From NCBI RefSeq assembly GCF_028463845.1, contig NZ_CP116805.1, forward strand, positions 1,550,001-1,614,000: 64,000 nt of DNA, read 5' to 3'. A program made the translations under genes and the position numbers. The notes under the pieces were generated by a model that worked only from the letters and a program-made list of their open reading frames with translations, had not been told where the DNA came from and did no database searches. This DNA comes from Gimibacter soli (GTDB lineage Bacteria; Pseudomonadota; Alphaproteobacteria; Sphingomonadales; Kordiimonadaceae). Positions within the stretch are counted from its first letter, which is position 1; each line of letters begins with the position of its first letter. Of the stretch, positions 17,159 through 24,938 are shown one piece after another.

Positions 17159-19012
17159 ATGACCGATATCGACCACCTGTCTCGCATGAACGCCTGTTTC
17201 CTCGGGCCCCGCTCGGAGAACGAGGCTTGGCTGCGGTCCGAGATGCAGGCCATCCTCGACAGCTGGTTCGGCTGGCGCCGCGATCTTTTCCCGGATGATC
17301 CCGAGGCGATCCCCTATGACGAGCGCGTCTCGGTACCCTTCCTGCAGCAGCGCGAGAAGCTGGCCCGTCAGATCAGCCGGCTGACGGATATCCTGCGGGA
17401 CGAGGTGCCGAAGCATACGCCGCGCTATATCGGTCATATGGTTTCCGAAATCAGCATGCCGGCTCTCCTCGGGCATTTTTCGGCGCTCCTTCACAATCCG
17501 AACAACACGTCGAAGGAAGTCTCGAAGGTTACGTCTGTCCTTGAAGCGGAGGCGATTACGGCCCTCGCCGCCATGGTTGGCTATGATCCTGCCGGAGCCT
17601 CCGGTCATTTCACTTCGGGCGGGACAGTCGCAAATTTCGAGGCGATCTGGCGTGCGCGTTTCCGGCTCGATCACTGGCTGAGCCTAGCTCTTTATCTGGC
17701 CGAAGAACACGGCTTGCCGCTTGACGTGTTCAGGGCCGCCCACATGGGCTGGAAGCGCTATTTCGAGCTGATCGCCATGCATGGCGTCGATGAAGGGAAG
17801 ACACGTCATTACAGCCTCGTTGCCAGCAACCCATTCGAGGCCGCGTCGCTCCTTTCTGCGCATACGAGGTCGCCCTACAAAGGCCCGGTCGTTCTGGTGC
17901 CCGGCAACAAGCATTTCTCCTGGCTCAAGGGCGTCAGCATTTTCGGGTTCGGGGAACGGGCTTTCTGGACCATACCGCTCGACGGCGAAGGCCGCACCGA
18001 TGTGGCGGTACTGGCTGACCTCCTTGACCGGGCGGAAAAGGAGGGGCGGCCGGTTCTGATGGTGGTATCCGTGGCCGGCACCACGGAGGCGGGCGAGGTA
18101 GACCCTGTGGACAGGGTGCAGGACCTGCTCGACGAGCGGAAAGCGACACGCGGCCAGGATATCTGGCACCATGTGGACGCGGCCTATGGCGGCTTCTTTG
18201 CCAGCCTTCTGGGTGGCGTCGGGGAAAACCTGCTGGCGCCCGGCGTCCGGGCGGCGCTCGCGGCGCTTGGCCGGGCGCAGTCGATCACGCTGGACCCCCA
18301 CAAGCTTGGTTATGTGCCCTACAGTTGCGGTGCTTTTCTGGCGCGGGACCGGGAAGCCTATTCGGTGTCTTCCTTCCATGCGCCCTATCTTGACCGCGCC
18401 GACCTCGGGGCCAGCGTGTGGGCTTATACCCTGGAAGGGTCACGGTCCGCCGCCGGGGCAACGGCTGTGTGGCTAACGTCGGAAGCGCTCGGCTTCGACC
18501 CGGCCGGCTTCGGCCAGATTATCGCTTCCACGATCGAGAACTGCCGGTTATTTGCTAAGACGCTTACGACCTCGCTGCCCTTCGTACGGACCTTGCAGCC
18601 GCTTGACACCAACATCTTCTGCTTCAATCTGGCCGAACCCGGCATGTCACTCGCCGAGGCCAACCGGCGGACCGAAGCTGTTTTCAGGAAATTCGTGGCA
18701 AGCCCGCATTTTTCCGTATCAAGGACCAGCCTGTCGCGGGAAAGCTATGAACAGCTCATCGCGGCGCATATGGCGGGAATCGGCGGGGCTGTGGATGCGG
18801 ACGCGATGGTGTTGCTGCGCTGCGTCTTCATGAACCCTTTCTGGGCAAGCGCGGACGTTCATGCTCAGTTGATGCCGGAGTTTGTCGCCGAACTTGCCGG
18901 CCACTACGGAGAGGTGTCAGGCGCCAGCTTCGGGCCAGCTGCGGATGGCGGCGAGCTCCCCCGGCGTGTTGATATTGATGAAGCTGTGGCTACCGGGCCA
19001 GCACACTTCTGA
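17159..19012 (+). CDS. Group II PLP-dependent amino-acid decarboxylase
   Basis: 617 residues. PLP fold-type I, group II decarboxylase: GHFTSGGTVAN, HVDAAYGGF and the Schiff-base lysine in DPHKLGY are present. Closest in my recognition to the glutamate / PanP-type aspartate 1-decarboxylases; the substrate cannot be read from sequence. The frame opens at 17108, but that ATG would lie upstream of the transcription start implied by the palindrome at 17089, so the ATG at 17159 (MTDIDHLSRMN) is preferred. Its last 96 bases overlap mobA on the other strand, and the C-terminal 30 or so residues look like read-through rather than conserved protein. Placement in an Fnr-type regulon suggests a job under nitrate respiration, for example beta-alanine/CoA supply or proton consumption. 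Confidence 0.85.
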   Translation: MTDIDHLSRMNACFLGPRSENEAWLRSEMQAILDSWFGWRRDLFPDDPEAIPYDERVSVPFLQQREKLARQISRLTDILRDEVPKHTPRYIGHMVSEISMPALLGHFSALLHNPNNTSKEVSKVTSVLEAEAITALAAMVGYDPAGASGHFTSGGTVANFEAIWRARFRLDHWLSLALYLAEEHGLPLDVFRAAHMGWKRYFELIAMHGVDEGKTRHYSLVASNPFEAASLLSAHTRSPYKGPVVLVPGNKHFSWLKGVSIFGFGERAFWTIPLDGEGRTDVAVLADLLDRAEKEGRPVLMVVSVAGTTEAGEVDPVDRVQDLLDERKATRGQDIWHHVDAAYGGFFASLLGGVGENLLAPGVRAALAALGRAQSITLDPHKLGYVPYSCGAFLARDREAYSVSSFHAPYLDRADLGASVWAYTLEGSRSAAGATAVWLTSEALGFDPAGFGQIIASTIENCRLFAKTLTTSLPFVRTLQPLDTNIFCFNLAEPGMSLAEANRRTEAVFRKFVASPHFSVSRTSLSRESYEQLIAAHMAGIGGAVDADAMVLLRCVFMNPFWASADVHAQLMPEFVAELAGHYGEVSGASFGPAADGGELPRRVDIDEAVATGPAHF

Positions 19013-19513
19013 TGCGCCGACCATCCGGGCGAGGCGGTGGAGGGAGAGCGATTGGCTCAAATCAAGGGTAGGCCAGATGTTCCCGAGTGCAGCAAGCGGC
19101 CAATAGCCGAAGGTTGGATGTGTGCCGGTCTCGTCTGCGGCGATTGCTGGTGAACCGCTGGCTGTCAGTCTCGCCGCAAGGTCTGGCGGAAAGCATGGCC
19201 CGTCCACCGGAACGGTGACGAAGCCAGCTGCATTGGGTTCATACGCGGCCAATTGCTTCCAGACGGCGAAGAGCCCGGCGGCCGGTCCACCGGGGCCGTC
19301 CGGACAGTCAGCGATGCAGGCGAGGCCAGTGCCGCGATCATCGGCCCCGGAAATCAGAATCTCGCCGACCTGACCGACCAGCCGCTGCCGCACCACGTCG
19401 ATCATGCGTTGATCATCGATTTTGACGAGTGCCTTGTCGATCCCGCCCATCCGTGACGACTTACCACCGGCCAGTATGATGCCAGGGAGCTGATCTGTCG
19501 TTTCAGGAGTCAT
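18917..19513 (-). CDS. mobA: Molybdenum cofactor guanylyltransferase MobA
   Basis: Attaches GMP to Mo-molybdopterin to make the MGD form used by NarG. 198 residues. The N-terminal nucleotide-binding motif LAGGKSSRMGG is at about residues 14-24, and the family's FININTPGEL lies near the C-terminus. That C-terminal motif is encoded inside the 96-base tail-to-tail overlap with the PLP decarboxylase gene, so here mobA is the constrained partner. Last gene of the nitrate island; accessory DNA begins just upstream. Confidence 0.95.
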   Translation of the reverse strand: MTPETTDQLPGIILAGGKSSRMGGIDKALVKIDDQRMIDVVRQRLVGQVGEILISGADDRGTGLACIADCPDGPGGPAAGLFAVWKQLAAYEPNAAGFVTVPVDGPCFPPDLAARLTASGSPAIAADETGTHPTFGYWPLAALGNIWPTLDLSQSLSLHRLARMVGASEVCWPGSHSFININTPGELAAIRSWPEAGA

Positions 19514-19884
19514 CGTTCACTCGAGTCCAGAGTGTCTATCGCCGCGACTAGAATGGGACGATCGGTGACAGACGTAAAGAAAGCGTTTGCGAAGCGTTGC
19601 AGTTATCATCATACGCACAAGCACGACCAGAGATCTAAGTGGGTATGCTGCTTGATACCCTGCCAACAGTTTTGCGCTAAAATCCGTGCGCCAGATTTGC
19701 GCCAAGTGCTTGTAACTCATTGTTACACATAAGAGTCTGGTGCCGGCAGCGGGCACCAATGACTTTAAGTCATTGATTTTATTTGATTATTTTAAAATTT
19801 CGCGTGGGCGCGTCTTCGCGTATCGCCGCTGGGATTGGCGTTGGCATGCGGAAATGGCAAGCCGATATGCGGGCTTCGGGCTCG
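19514..19884. other. 371-base gap between mobA and the catabolic island
   Basis: No convincing gene. It holds an attachment-like sequence (19676-19757), a 17-base near-palindrome at 19758-19774 and an AT-rich tract to about 19800. The AT tract resembles the bases flanking tRNA-Thr at 44887-44907. Short frames here have no ribosome site. Confidence 0.6.
19676..19757 (+). repeat. Attachment-site-like repeat, copy 1
   Basis: TGCGCCA direct repeats at 19687 and 19698, then, 52 bases from the first, the core TGGTGCCGGCAGCGGGC (19738-19754). The 55 bases from 19686 onward align without gaps to 40153 onward at about 76 percent identity, and the cores differ at one of 17 positions. TGGTGCCGGC equals the 3' end (complement) of the tRNA-Thr at 44912. 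Read as integrase arm sites plus a tRNA-derived crossover core. Confidence 0.6.
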
Positions 19885-20805
19885 TCAACCATGTGATCCG
19901 ATCACACCGTCAATAAAGCGGCGAATGTTGGCGATGGCCTTTTCGCTTTCAGGGAGTTCGTAGGCGAGAGCAACGAAGGAGTGGAAAAGGCCTTCGGTGA
20001 CCTGCAAACTGCAATCGGCGCCAGCGGCGGTCATTTTTGTCATCAGGCGGCGTAAAGAGGGCAGGAATATCTCCCGCTCACCTGCCTGTATGAGGGTCGG
20101 CGGGTGCCACGGCCCGAAGGTGCCCATCAGCGGCGAGGCAATCGGATCGTCATGAGGCAATGTGCCCGCGTAACAGGCAGCACATATCTCGAGATCATCT
20201 TTGTAGCGCAGGACCGGATCATCCGCTGAAGGGTCATTGGCCGTCATATCGACCCATGGTGACCACAATATCAGTGCAGCGGGAAGCTGGCTCCCCTGCG
20301 TCTTCAGACGCTGTATCGTGGCAAGCGCCAGCCCGCCGCCTGCGGAATCGCCGACAAGGATGGTCCTGTTGTTGAGATGCGGCAGGAGGCGTGCGCATGT
20401 AGTCTCGACAATCTCAAGACACGTGCTGAAAGGCGCCTTGGGATAGTCGATGGAAATGACATCGACGCCCAAGCGGCTGGCGAGAGGAGCTGCCGCAAAC
20501 AGGGTCGAGGCGGCGGAAAAGGCCGTAAAGCCGCCACCATGCAGGAAAGCCAGCTGCAGGCCGTTCATGTCGTGAATGGCCGGGATAATCCTGATCGCCG
20601 CTCCTGCTTCATCCATCGGTTCGACGGTGACCGCATTTGTTGCTGCGAGCGCCTTGATTACCGCCGCAGAGCGAAGCTGTCCCTGCTTTTCAGCGCGCGC
20701 CTGCCATGCCTGCCAGGCCTCGAGGTCTGCGGCAGCCGGCGGAAATGGGCGTTCACTGAACGCAGGAAGTGCGGCAATCCAGGCCTCGGCGGCAGCAGAG
20801 GGCAT
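19885..20805 (-). CDS. HSL-type (family IV) alpha/beta hydrolase
   Basis: 306 residues, no signal peptide, cytoplasmic. The oxyanion-hole motif HGGG is near residue 90, the nucleophile elbow GDSAGGG near residue 154, and the C-terminal acid and histidine are in the usual places (GLFHSF carries the histidine). Typical substrates of the family are short acyl or acetyl esters. It is the last gene of the nine-gene operon; its ATG overlaps the stop of the FGGY kinase gene. Plausible role: removing acyl groups from the imported substrate. Substrate not readable. Confidence 0.85.
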   Translation of the reverse strand: MPSAAAEAWIAALPAFSERPFPPAAADLEAWQAWQARAEKQGQLRSAAVIKALAATNAVTVEPMDEAGAAIRIIPAIHDMNGLQLAFLHGGGFTAFSAASTLFAAAPLASRLGVDVISIDYPKAPFSTCLEIVETTCARLLPHLNNRTILVGDSAGGGLALATIQRLKTQGSQLPAALILWSPWVDMTANDPSADDPVLRYKDDLEICAACYAGTLPHDDPIASPLMGTFGPWHPPTLIQAGEREIFLPSLRRLMTKMTAAGADCSLQVTEGLFHSFVALAYELPESEKAIANIRRFIDGVIGSHG

Positions 20806-22310
20806 CAGGCGACAGCCTTTCGAAAGTCCTTCTGTGTAATGTAAAGCGCCTTGTAGCGTGCATATGGTTCGGCATAGTCACCGTGAACCGCCATATTCGG
20901 CTCAATGGTGCGGGACCGGCGTACCATGGCAGAAACCGCTTCGGTGATGTTCGCATAATGGCCACTGCCAACGGCGGCAAGGATGGCGCTGCCGAGCGCC
21001 GGAGCGTCGGGAACTTCGGTCAGCGCAATCGGCTTGCCGATGATGTCAGCATGGATCTGCAGCCAGAGGGGCGAGTTGGGGACTCCTCCGGCGAGGACGA
21101 TATCATTCAGCGTAAATCCTCCCTTTTCGAAAGTGTCGAGGATGAGACGTGAACCCATCGCCACACTTTCCAGAAGCGCCCGGAACAGATGACCTCGACC
21201 GTGCCCCAGTGAGAGGCCAGCGAAGGCCCCGCGCGAATGCGGGTCAGTGAAAGGGGTACGATTGCCCTGAAAATGATCGAGCGCCGTAAGTCCGTTTGCA
21301 CCTGCTGGAACGGCAGCAGCTTCCTCATCAAGTGTTTTGTAGCTTGTCTCTGCTGCGAGGGTGCGTTTGAACCAGTTGATCGCGGATCCGGTTGAGGCTT
21401 GCCCGCCCTCGACCAGATGAAGGCCGGGCAGGAGTGCATTTGCATAGGTGCCCCAGATGCCTTCTCCGGCAAATGGCTTCTCAGACAGGCCAAGATGCAG
21501 GTGAGACGAGCCGGTGATGAAAGCAAGGCTGCCCGGCCGGATGACCCCGAGGCCGATCATGCCGATGCCGGCGTCCGCCCCGCCCTGCGAGACTGGCAGG
21601 CCGGCCTTCAGGCCAAGATGGTTGGCAGCTTCGGCACTGAGTGGGGCGACCACCTCTCCGAGGCGCACGATTTCCCCGGGCCACTTTGTCGCTAGCTCAC
21701 CGATGCCGAGGCTGTCGATCAGGCTGGTTGGTTGGCCGCCGTTGGTGACGTCATGATGCCATCGTGCGCTCACGTTGTAGACACTGGCAACCAGTCGTCC
21801 GGTCAGCTTGAGGTTCAGATAGTCCTGATATTCGCAGACATAGGCGGCGCGGGCAAAGGCATCCGGTTCGTTCCGTTTCAGCCACAGCGCCTTCGGGATC
21901 ATCCACTCGGCGGAAACGGGTCCGCGCCCACCACTGTTCACCCGAAGAGCCTTGTCACCACTTGCTGCAACCTCATCGGCTTCTTTGGAGGCGCGGACAT
22001 CCATCCAGATCATTGCCGGCCTGACCGGCTCACCTTCCGTGTCGAGCAAGACGACCGAGCAGTTGGTGGTGTCGACGGCAAGGCCTTTTACCTGATCCGC
22101 AGGGATGCCTGCCGCCGCCATTGCCTTGCGGACCGACTGGCCGCACCCGGCCCACCAGTCGACCGGGTCCTGTTCTGCATGGGCTGGCGCGGGGAAACGG
22201 GTTGTGTAGGGCGTGGCCGCAAACGCGAGGGGGCGCCCGCAGGCATCGAAAATGCCAGCACGGATGCCTTCGGTGCCGCCATCGATTCCGATGAAGTAGG
22301 GACCGGCCAT
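20805..22310 (-). CDS. FGGY-family carbohydrate kinase (ribulokinase/xylulokinase-like)
   Basis: 501 residues with the two-lobed ASKHA fold. The N-terminal phosphate motif is GIDGGTEGIRAG, followed by DTTNCSVVLLD near residue 87 and the C-terminal GGVPNSPLWLQ. The family phosphorylates pentuloses, polyols or deoxy sugars. It directly follows the isomerase gene (4-base gap), giving an aldose to ketose to ketose-phosphate route. The GTEG(I)RAG form is one I associate with ribulokinase-like members, but a specific substrate is inference. Confidence 0.88.
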   Translation of the reverse strand: MAGPYFIGIDGGTEGIRAGIFDACGRPLAFAATPYTTRFPAPAHAEQDPVDWWAGCGQSVRKAMAAAGIPADQVKGLAVDTTNCSVVLLDTEGEPVRPAMIWMDVRASKEADEVAASGDKALRVNSGGRGPVSAEWMIPKALWLKRNEPDAFARAAYVCEYQDYLNLKLTGRLVASVYNVSARWHHDVTNGGQPTSLIDSLGIGELATKWPGEIVRLGEVVAPLSAEAANHLGLKAGLPVSQGGADAGIGMIGLGVIRPGSLAFITGSSHLHLGLSEKPFAGEGIWGTYANALLPGLHLVEGGQASTGSAINWFKRTLAAETSYKTLDEEAAAVPAGANGLTALDHFQGNRTPFTDPHSRGAFAGLSLGHGRGHLFRALLESVAMGSRLILDTFEKGGFTLNDIVLAGGVPNSPLWLQIHADIIGKPIALTEVPDAPALGSAILAAVGSGHYANITEAVSAMVRRSRTIEPNMAVHGDYAEPYARYKALYITQKDFRKAVA

Positions 22311-22314
22311 GGCG

Positions 22315-23823
22315 TCAGTTTCCGTCCTTCAGGATACGGACCTTGAAGTTCATGGCCCGGGAAAGCGCCACCATTTCTTCGAAAATGTCGCCATACGCGA
22401 CGGCGATATGATTGCTCATATAATGGGCCATCAGCGTGTCGCGGCCTATGCCAAGATCGGCTGCCATGAAGGGCCATTCGCGGGTCGTACCCTGCCACCA
22501 GACTTCACAGACATCATCGGGGAGTTCGACTACGTGGCCGGTGCCGATATCCATCCACAGTTCGCCGTCTTGCAGATAGGCGCGGGCCCATGTGATGGCG
22601 CCTGCCTTGGAAACACCTGCGAACGTGCCACCGGGGATCGGGAAATAGGCCGCAGGCTGACGATAGGAGTGAACGCCTTCAAGCGTGTCGGGATTGTGGT
22701 TGAAGGCATAAGCGCCTGAAGACCCCGAGTTGAGCAGTACCCACAGGAACTGACCATCATGTTCGGCCCCCCAGCGGATATCGTGGAAGAACACCGCCTG
22801 ATGCAGGCCTTTCCGCTTCAGCAGTCGCTTCATCATTTCCTGTGGCAACAGGTTGCCCTGATCAGCTTCCGTCGCTGTGGTGATGACGTCGCCGTTCGAT
22901 TCCGGGCGGCAGGTCGAATTGAATAGACCTTCATTGAAGTCTGACGGTGGGCGCGACCCGATCAGGCCAAGCTGATACTGCCAGCCGAGACAGTCGGCTT
23001 CAAACTCCTCGATCATGTCGAGGACGGCAAGATAGTCGCGAAGCTGTTCCCTGGTGGCATCTGGCGTAAAGTCACCGCCATAATGGAAGGTGACGCCCTT
23101 GTCGCAGACGAATTTGTAGGCCGTTTCGATGCGTTCATCGGTGACCTTCCTGCCCCGCTCGATGATCCATGCCTGATCGACCTTGTGCTCGGAGAAGCCG
23201 ACCTTTGATAGCATGCGCGGGCCGAAATAGCCGTTCGTCATGCCCATCGATGTGTCGCCGAGCATGAGGGCAAGAGGCCGCCGCGCCCTGAACTCCGCGA
23301 GCACGGCATCAGCCGTTGCACTTGCTGATGGCGAAACCGCAGGGGCTGGCCGGATGGCAGAACGGTCATGCGCGATTGCACCGGTCTTTACCCATTCCTC
23401 AAGCTGGTTCATGAAACGATCATCGGCGGTCCAGTCGTCGGCATCGGTCCAGATGCGGCTGGCTTTGCGGTCAACCATTTCAAGACAGGCGGCAGTATTC
23501 AGAAGGCCGACAAGGCCTGGCCATGTGCCATCGAAATTGCTGGCGAGGAGCAGGGGACTGTCCTTGCCGACCACACCGTCCACCGTGTGGGGGCCATAGA
23601 CCCAATGCGAATAGATGCCGATCATCGGCGCATCAATGGGGCCAAGGTGGGTGATGGCGGCATTCGGCTTGGAGAGCACATGAGGCACGCGCGTATGCCG
23701 TACGTTCAGCCGGTCAAGCGCTGCTTCCATGCGTGCCGTTGTGGCTTCGATCATTGGCATGGCGAGATTGTTGGGATGCGGGCGATAGTCGCCGGGCCAG
23801 AAAAGATGGATGGTTTCAGGCAT
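22315..23823 (-). CDS. L-fucose/L-arabinose isomerase family protein
   Basis: 502 residues resembling the FucI/AraA fold. An N-terminal nucleotide-like domain (residues 1-170) is followed by the middle part and a metal-binding C-terminal half with TEADQGN and FHDIRWGAEHDG. FucI-type enzymes often also convert D-arabinose to D-ribulose. Its neighbours are GH172 upstream and the FGGY kinase downstream. GAGGA lies 9 bases before the ATG at 23823. Its start overlaps the end of the GH172 gene closely, so it is cotranscribed. The exact sugar is unknown. Confidence 0.82.
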   Translation of the reverse strand: MPETIHLFWPGDYRPHPNNLAMPMIEATTARMEAALDRLNVRHTRVPHVLSKPNAAITHLGPIDAPMIGIYSHWVYGPHTVDGVVGKDSPLLLASNFDGTWPGLVGLLNTAACLEMVDRKASRIWTDADDWTADDRFMNQLEEWVKTGAIAHDRSAIRPAPAVSPSASATADAVLAEFRARRPLALMLGDTSMGMTNGYFGPRMLSKVGFSEHKVDQAWIIERGRKVTDERIETAYKFVCDKGVTFHYGGDFTPDATREQLRDYLAVLDMIEEFEADCLGWQYQLGLIGSRPPSDFNEGLFNSTCRPESNGDVITTATEADQGNLLPQEMMKRLLKRKGLHQAVFFHDIRWGAEHDGQFLWVLLNSGSSGAYAFNHNPDTLEGVHSYRQPAAYFPIPGGTFAGVSKAGAITWARAYLQDGELWMDIGTGHVVELPDDVCEVWWQGTTREWPFMAADLGIGRDTLMAHYMSNHIAVAYGDIFEEMVALSRAMNFKVRILKDGN

Positions 23824-23834
23824 GATGCATGTCC

Positions 23835-24917
23835 TCAGGCGTCAATAGAAGCAAGGGTGTCGAGAGCGGCAAGGCGTGCGGCTACATCCGGTAGCGGTGG
23901 CAGTGGCGCACTCGGCAGCGTTTCGTACCAGAAGGTGGCGATACTCCAGTCGTCCTGCCGCTCATAAAGCTCGGCCTGATACTCGGCTATGGAATTGGCG
24001 CCGGCGCCCGGTGAATGCCCTATTTGCTGGATGGTCAGACGGATGTCGGATTGCCAGTAGATAGGGTCCGGGAAATGCCAGCGATACATGGACACGGCTC
24101 CTGTATCGGCCATGTCATCTTTCTCGCGCCAGTTGGCGCCGTGATAAAGGAACGGCGTTTGCTGGATGCCCCATGAAAGGCCTACATAATCTTCCGCGCC
24201 GGTGCCGACGATGGTGGCAAAATCGCTGTCACCATCAAGGAATACCTTCACTTCACCTTCGCCCCACCATCGGGGATCGTGGGGGATCACGCCAAAAACA
24301 GCACCGAGATAGCGACCGCGGCTGCCCGAACGGTTCAGGAATTCGAAGTCTTCCCTTAGAGCCGTCGGGTTCTGGCGCTGGAAGGATACATGCAGATGCG
24401 GGGTATCATCGGTGATATCGTCGCCGAGCGTATAGTCGATCTGGTAAAAGAGCGGCATGCGGACATCACCCTCATTGGTGATCGTGACCCGGGCATGCTT
24501 CGCAAACGGCATCGGAATCCAGGCATTCATCCCGACCTTTTCGCCAACCGAATGAGCGGCAGACTGGAAGGCGGGCGTCTTACCGTGGGCAAAACCAAAA
24601 AAGTCACCGACCGGTGTCTCGATCGAGGGATGCGTCTGGCCATTCCAGTAGAAACGCAGGACCACGCCCCGCAACAGCTCTATCTTCGGGTGGCAGGTCA
24701 TCCAGATATGGCGGATCATGCCCGGACCATCAATGGCAGCAAGCTCGATCGTTTCGCCGGGAAACAAGTGACGTGCCGGGGCACCTTTGCGGCCAATGCC
24801 GAGGGGGCTGGCTGCCTTGCCGCCTTCTCCTTTGGCACCGGTGATATTTTCAAAGCAGATGGATCGCGATTGCAGATGGGTCGGGATGTTGAAGGGGTTC
24901 GGGTCGCTGAAAATCAT
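23835..24917 (-). CDS. GH172 (DUF2961) family glycosidase
   Basis: 360 residues covering the DUF2961 jelly-roll domain. The conserved block GEGEVKVFLDGD (219-230) is followed by GTGAEDY (238-244), which contains the glutamate used in catalysis, and by the YRWHFPDP segment near 278. Characterised relatives (glycoside hydrolase family 172) are exo-acting D-arabinofuranosidases and difructose-dianhydride synthase/hydrolase. No signal peptide, so it should act in the cytoplasm on an imported oligosaccharide or glycoside. Encoded between a peptidase gene and sugar isomerase/kinase genes in one operon. The start at 24917 is the only ATG near the domain start. Confidence 0.82.
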   Translation of the reverse strand: MIFSDPNPFNIPTHLQSRSICFENITGAKGEGGKAASPLGIGRKGAPARHLFPGETIELAAIDGPGMIRHIWMTCHPKIELLRGVVLRFYWNGQTHPSIETPVGDFFGFAHGKTPAFQSAAHSVGEKVGMNAWIPMPFAKHARVTITNEGDVRMPLFYQIDYTLGDDITDDTPHLHVSFQRQNPTALREDFEFLNRSGSRGRYLGAVFGVIPHDPRWWGEGEVKVFLDGDSDFATIVGTGAEDYVGLSWGIQQTPFLYHGANWREKDDMADTGAVSMYRWHFPDPIYWQSDIRLTIQQIGHSPGAGANSIAEYQAELYERQDDWSIATFWYETLPSAPLPPLPDVAARLAALDTLASIDA

Positions 24918-24938
24918 GGCGGTGTCTTTCTCATCCGG

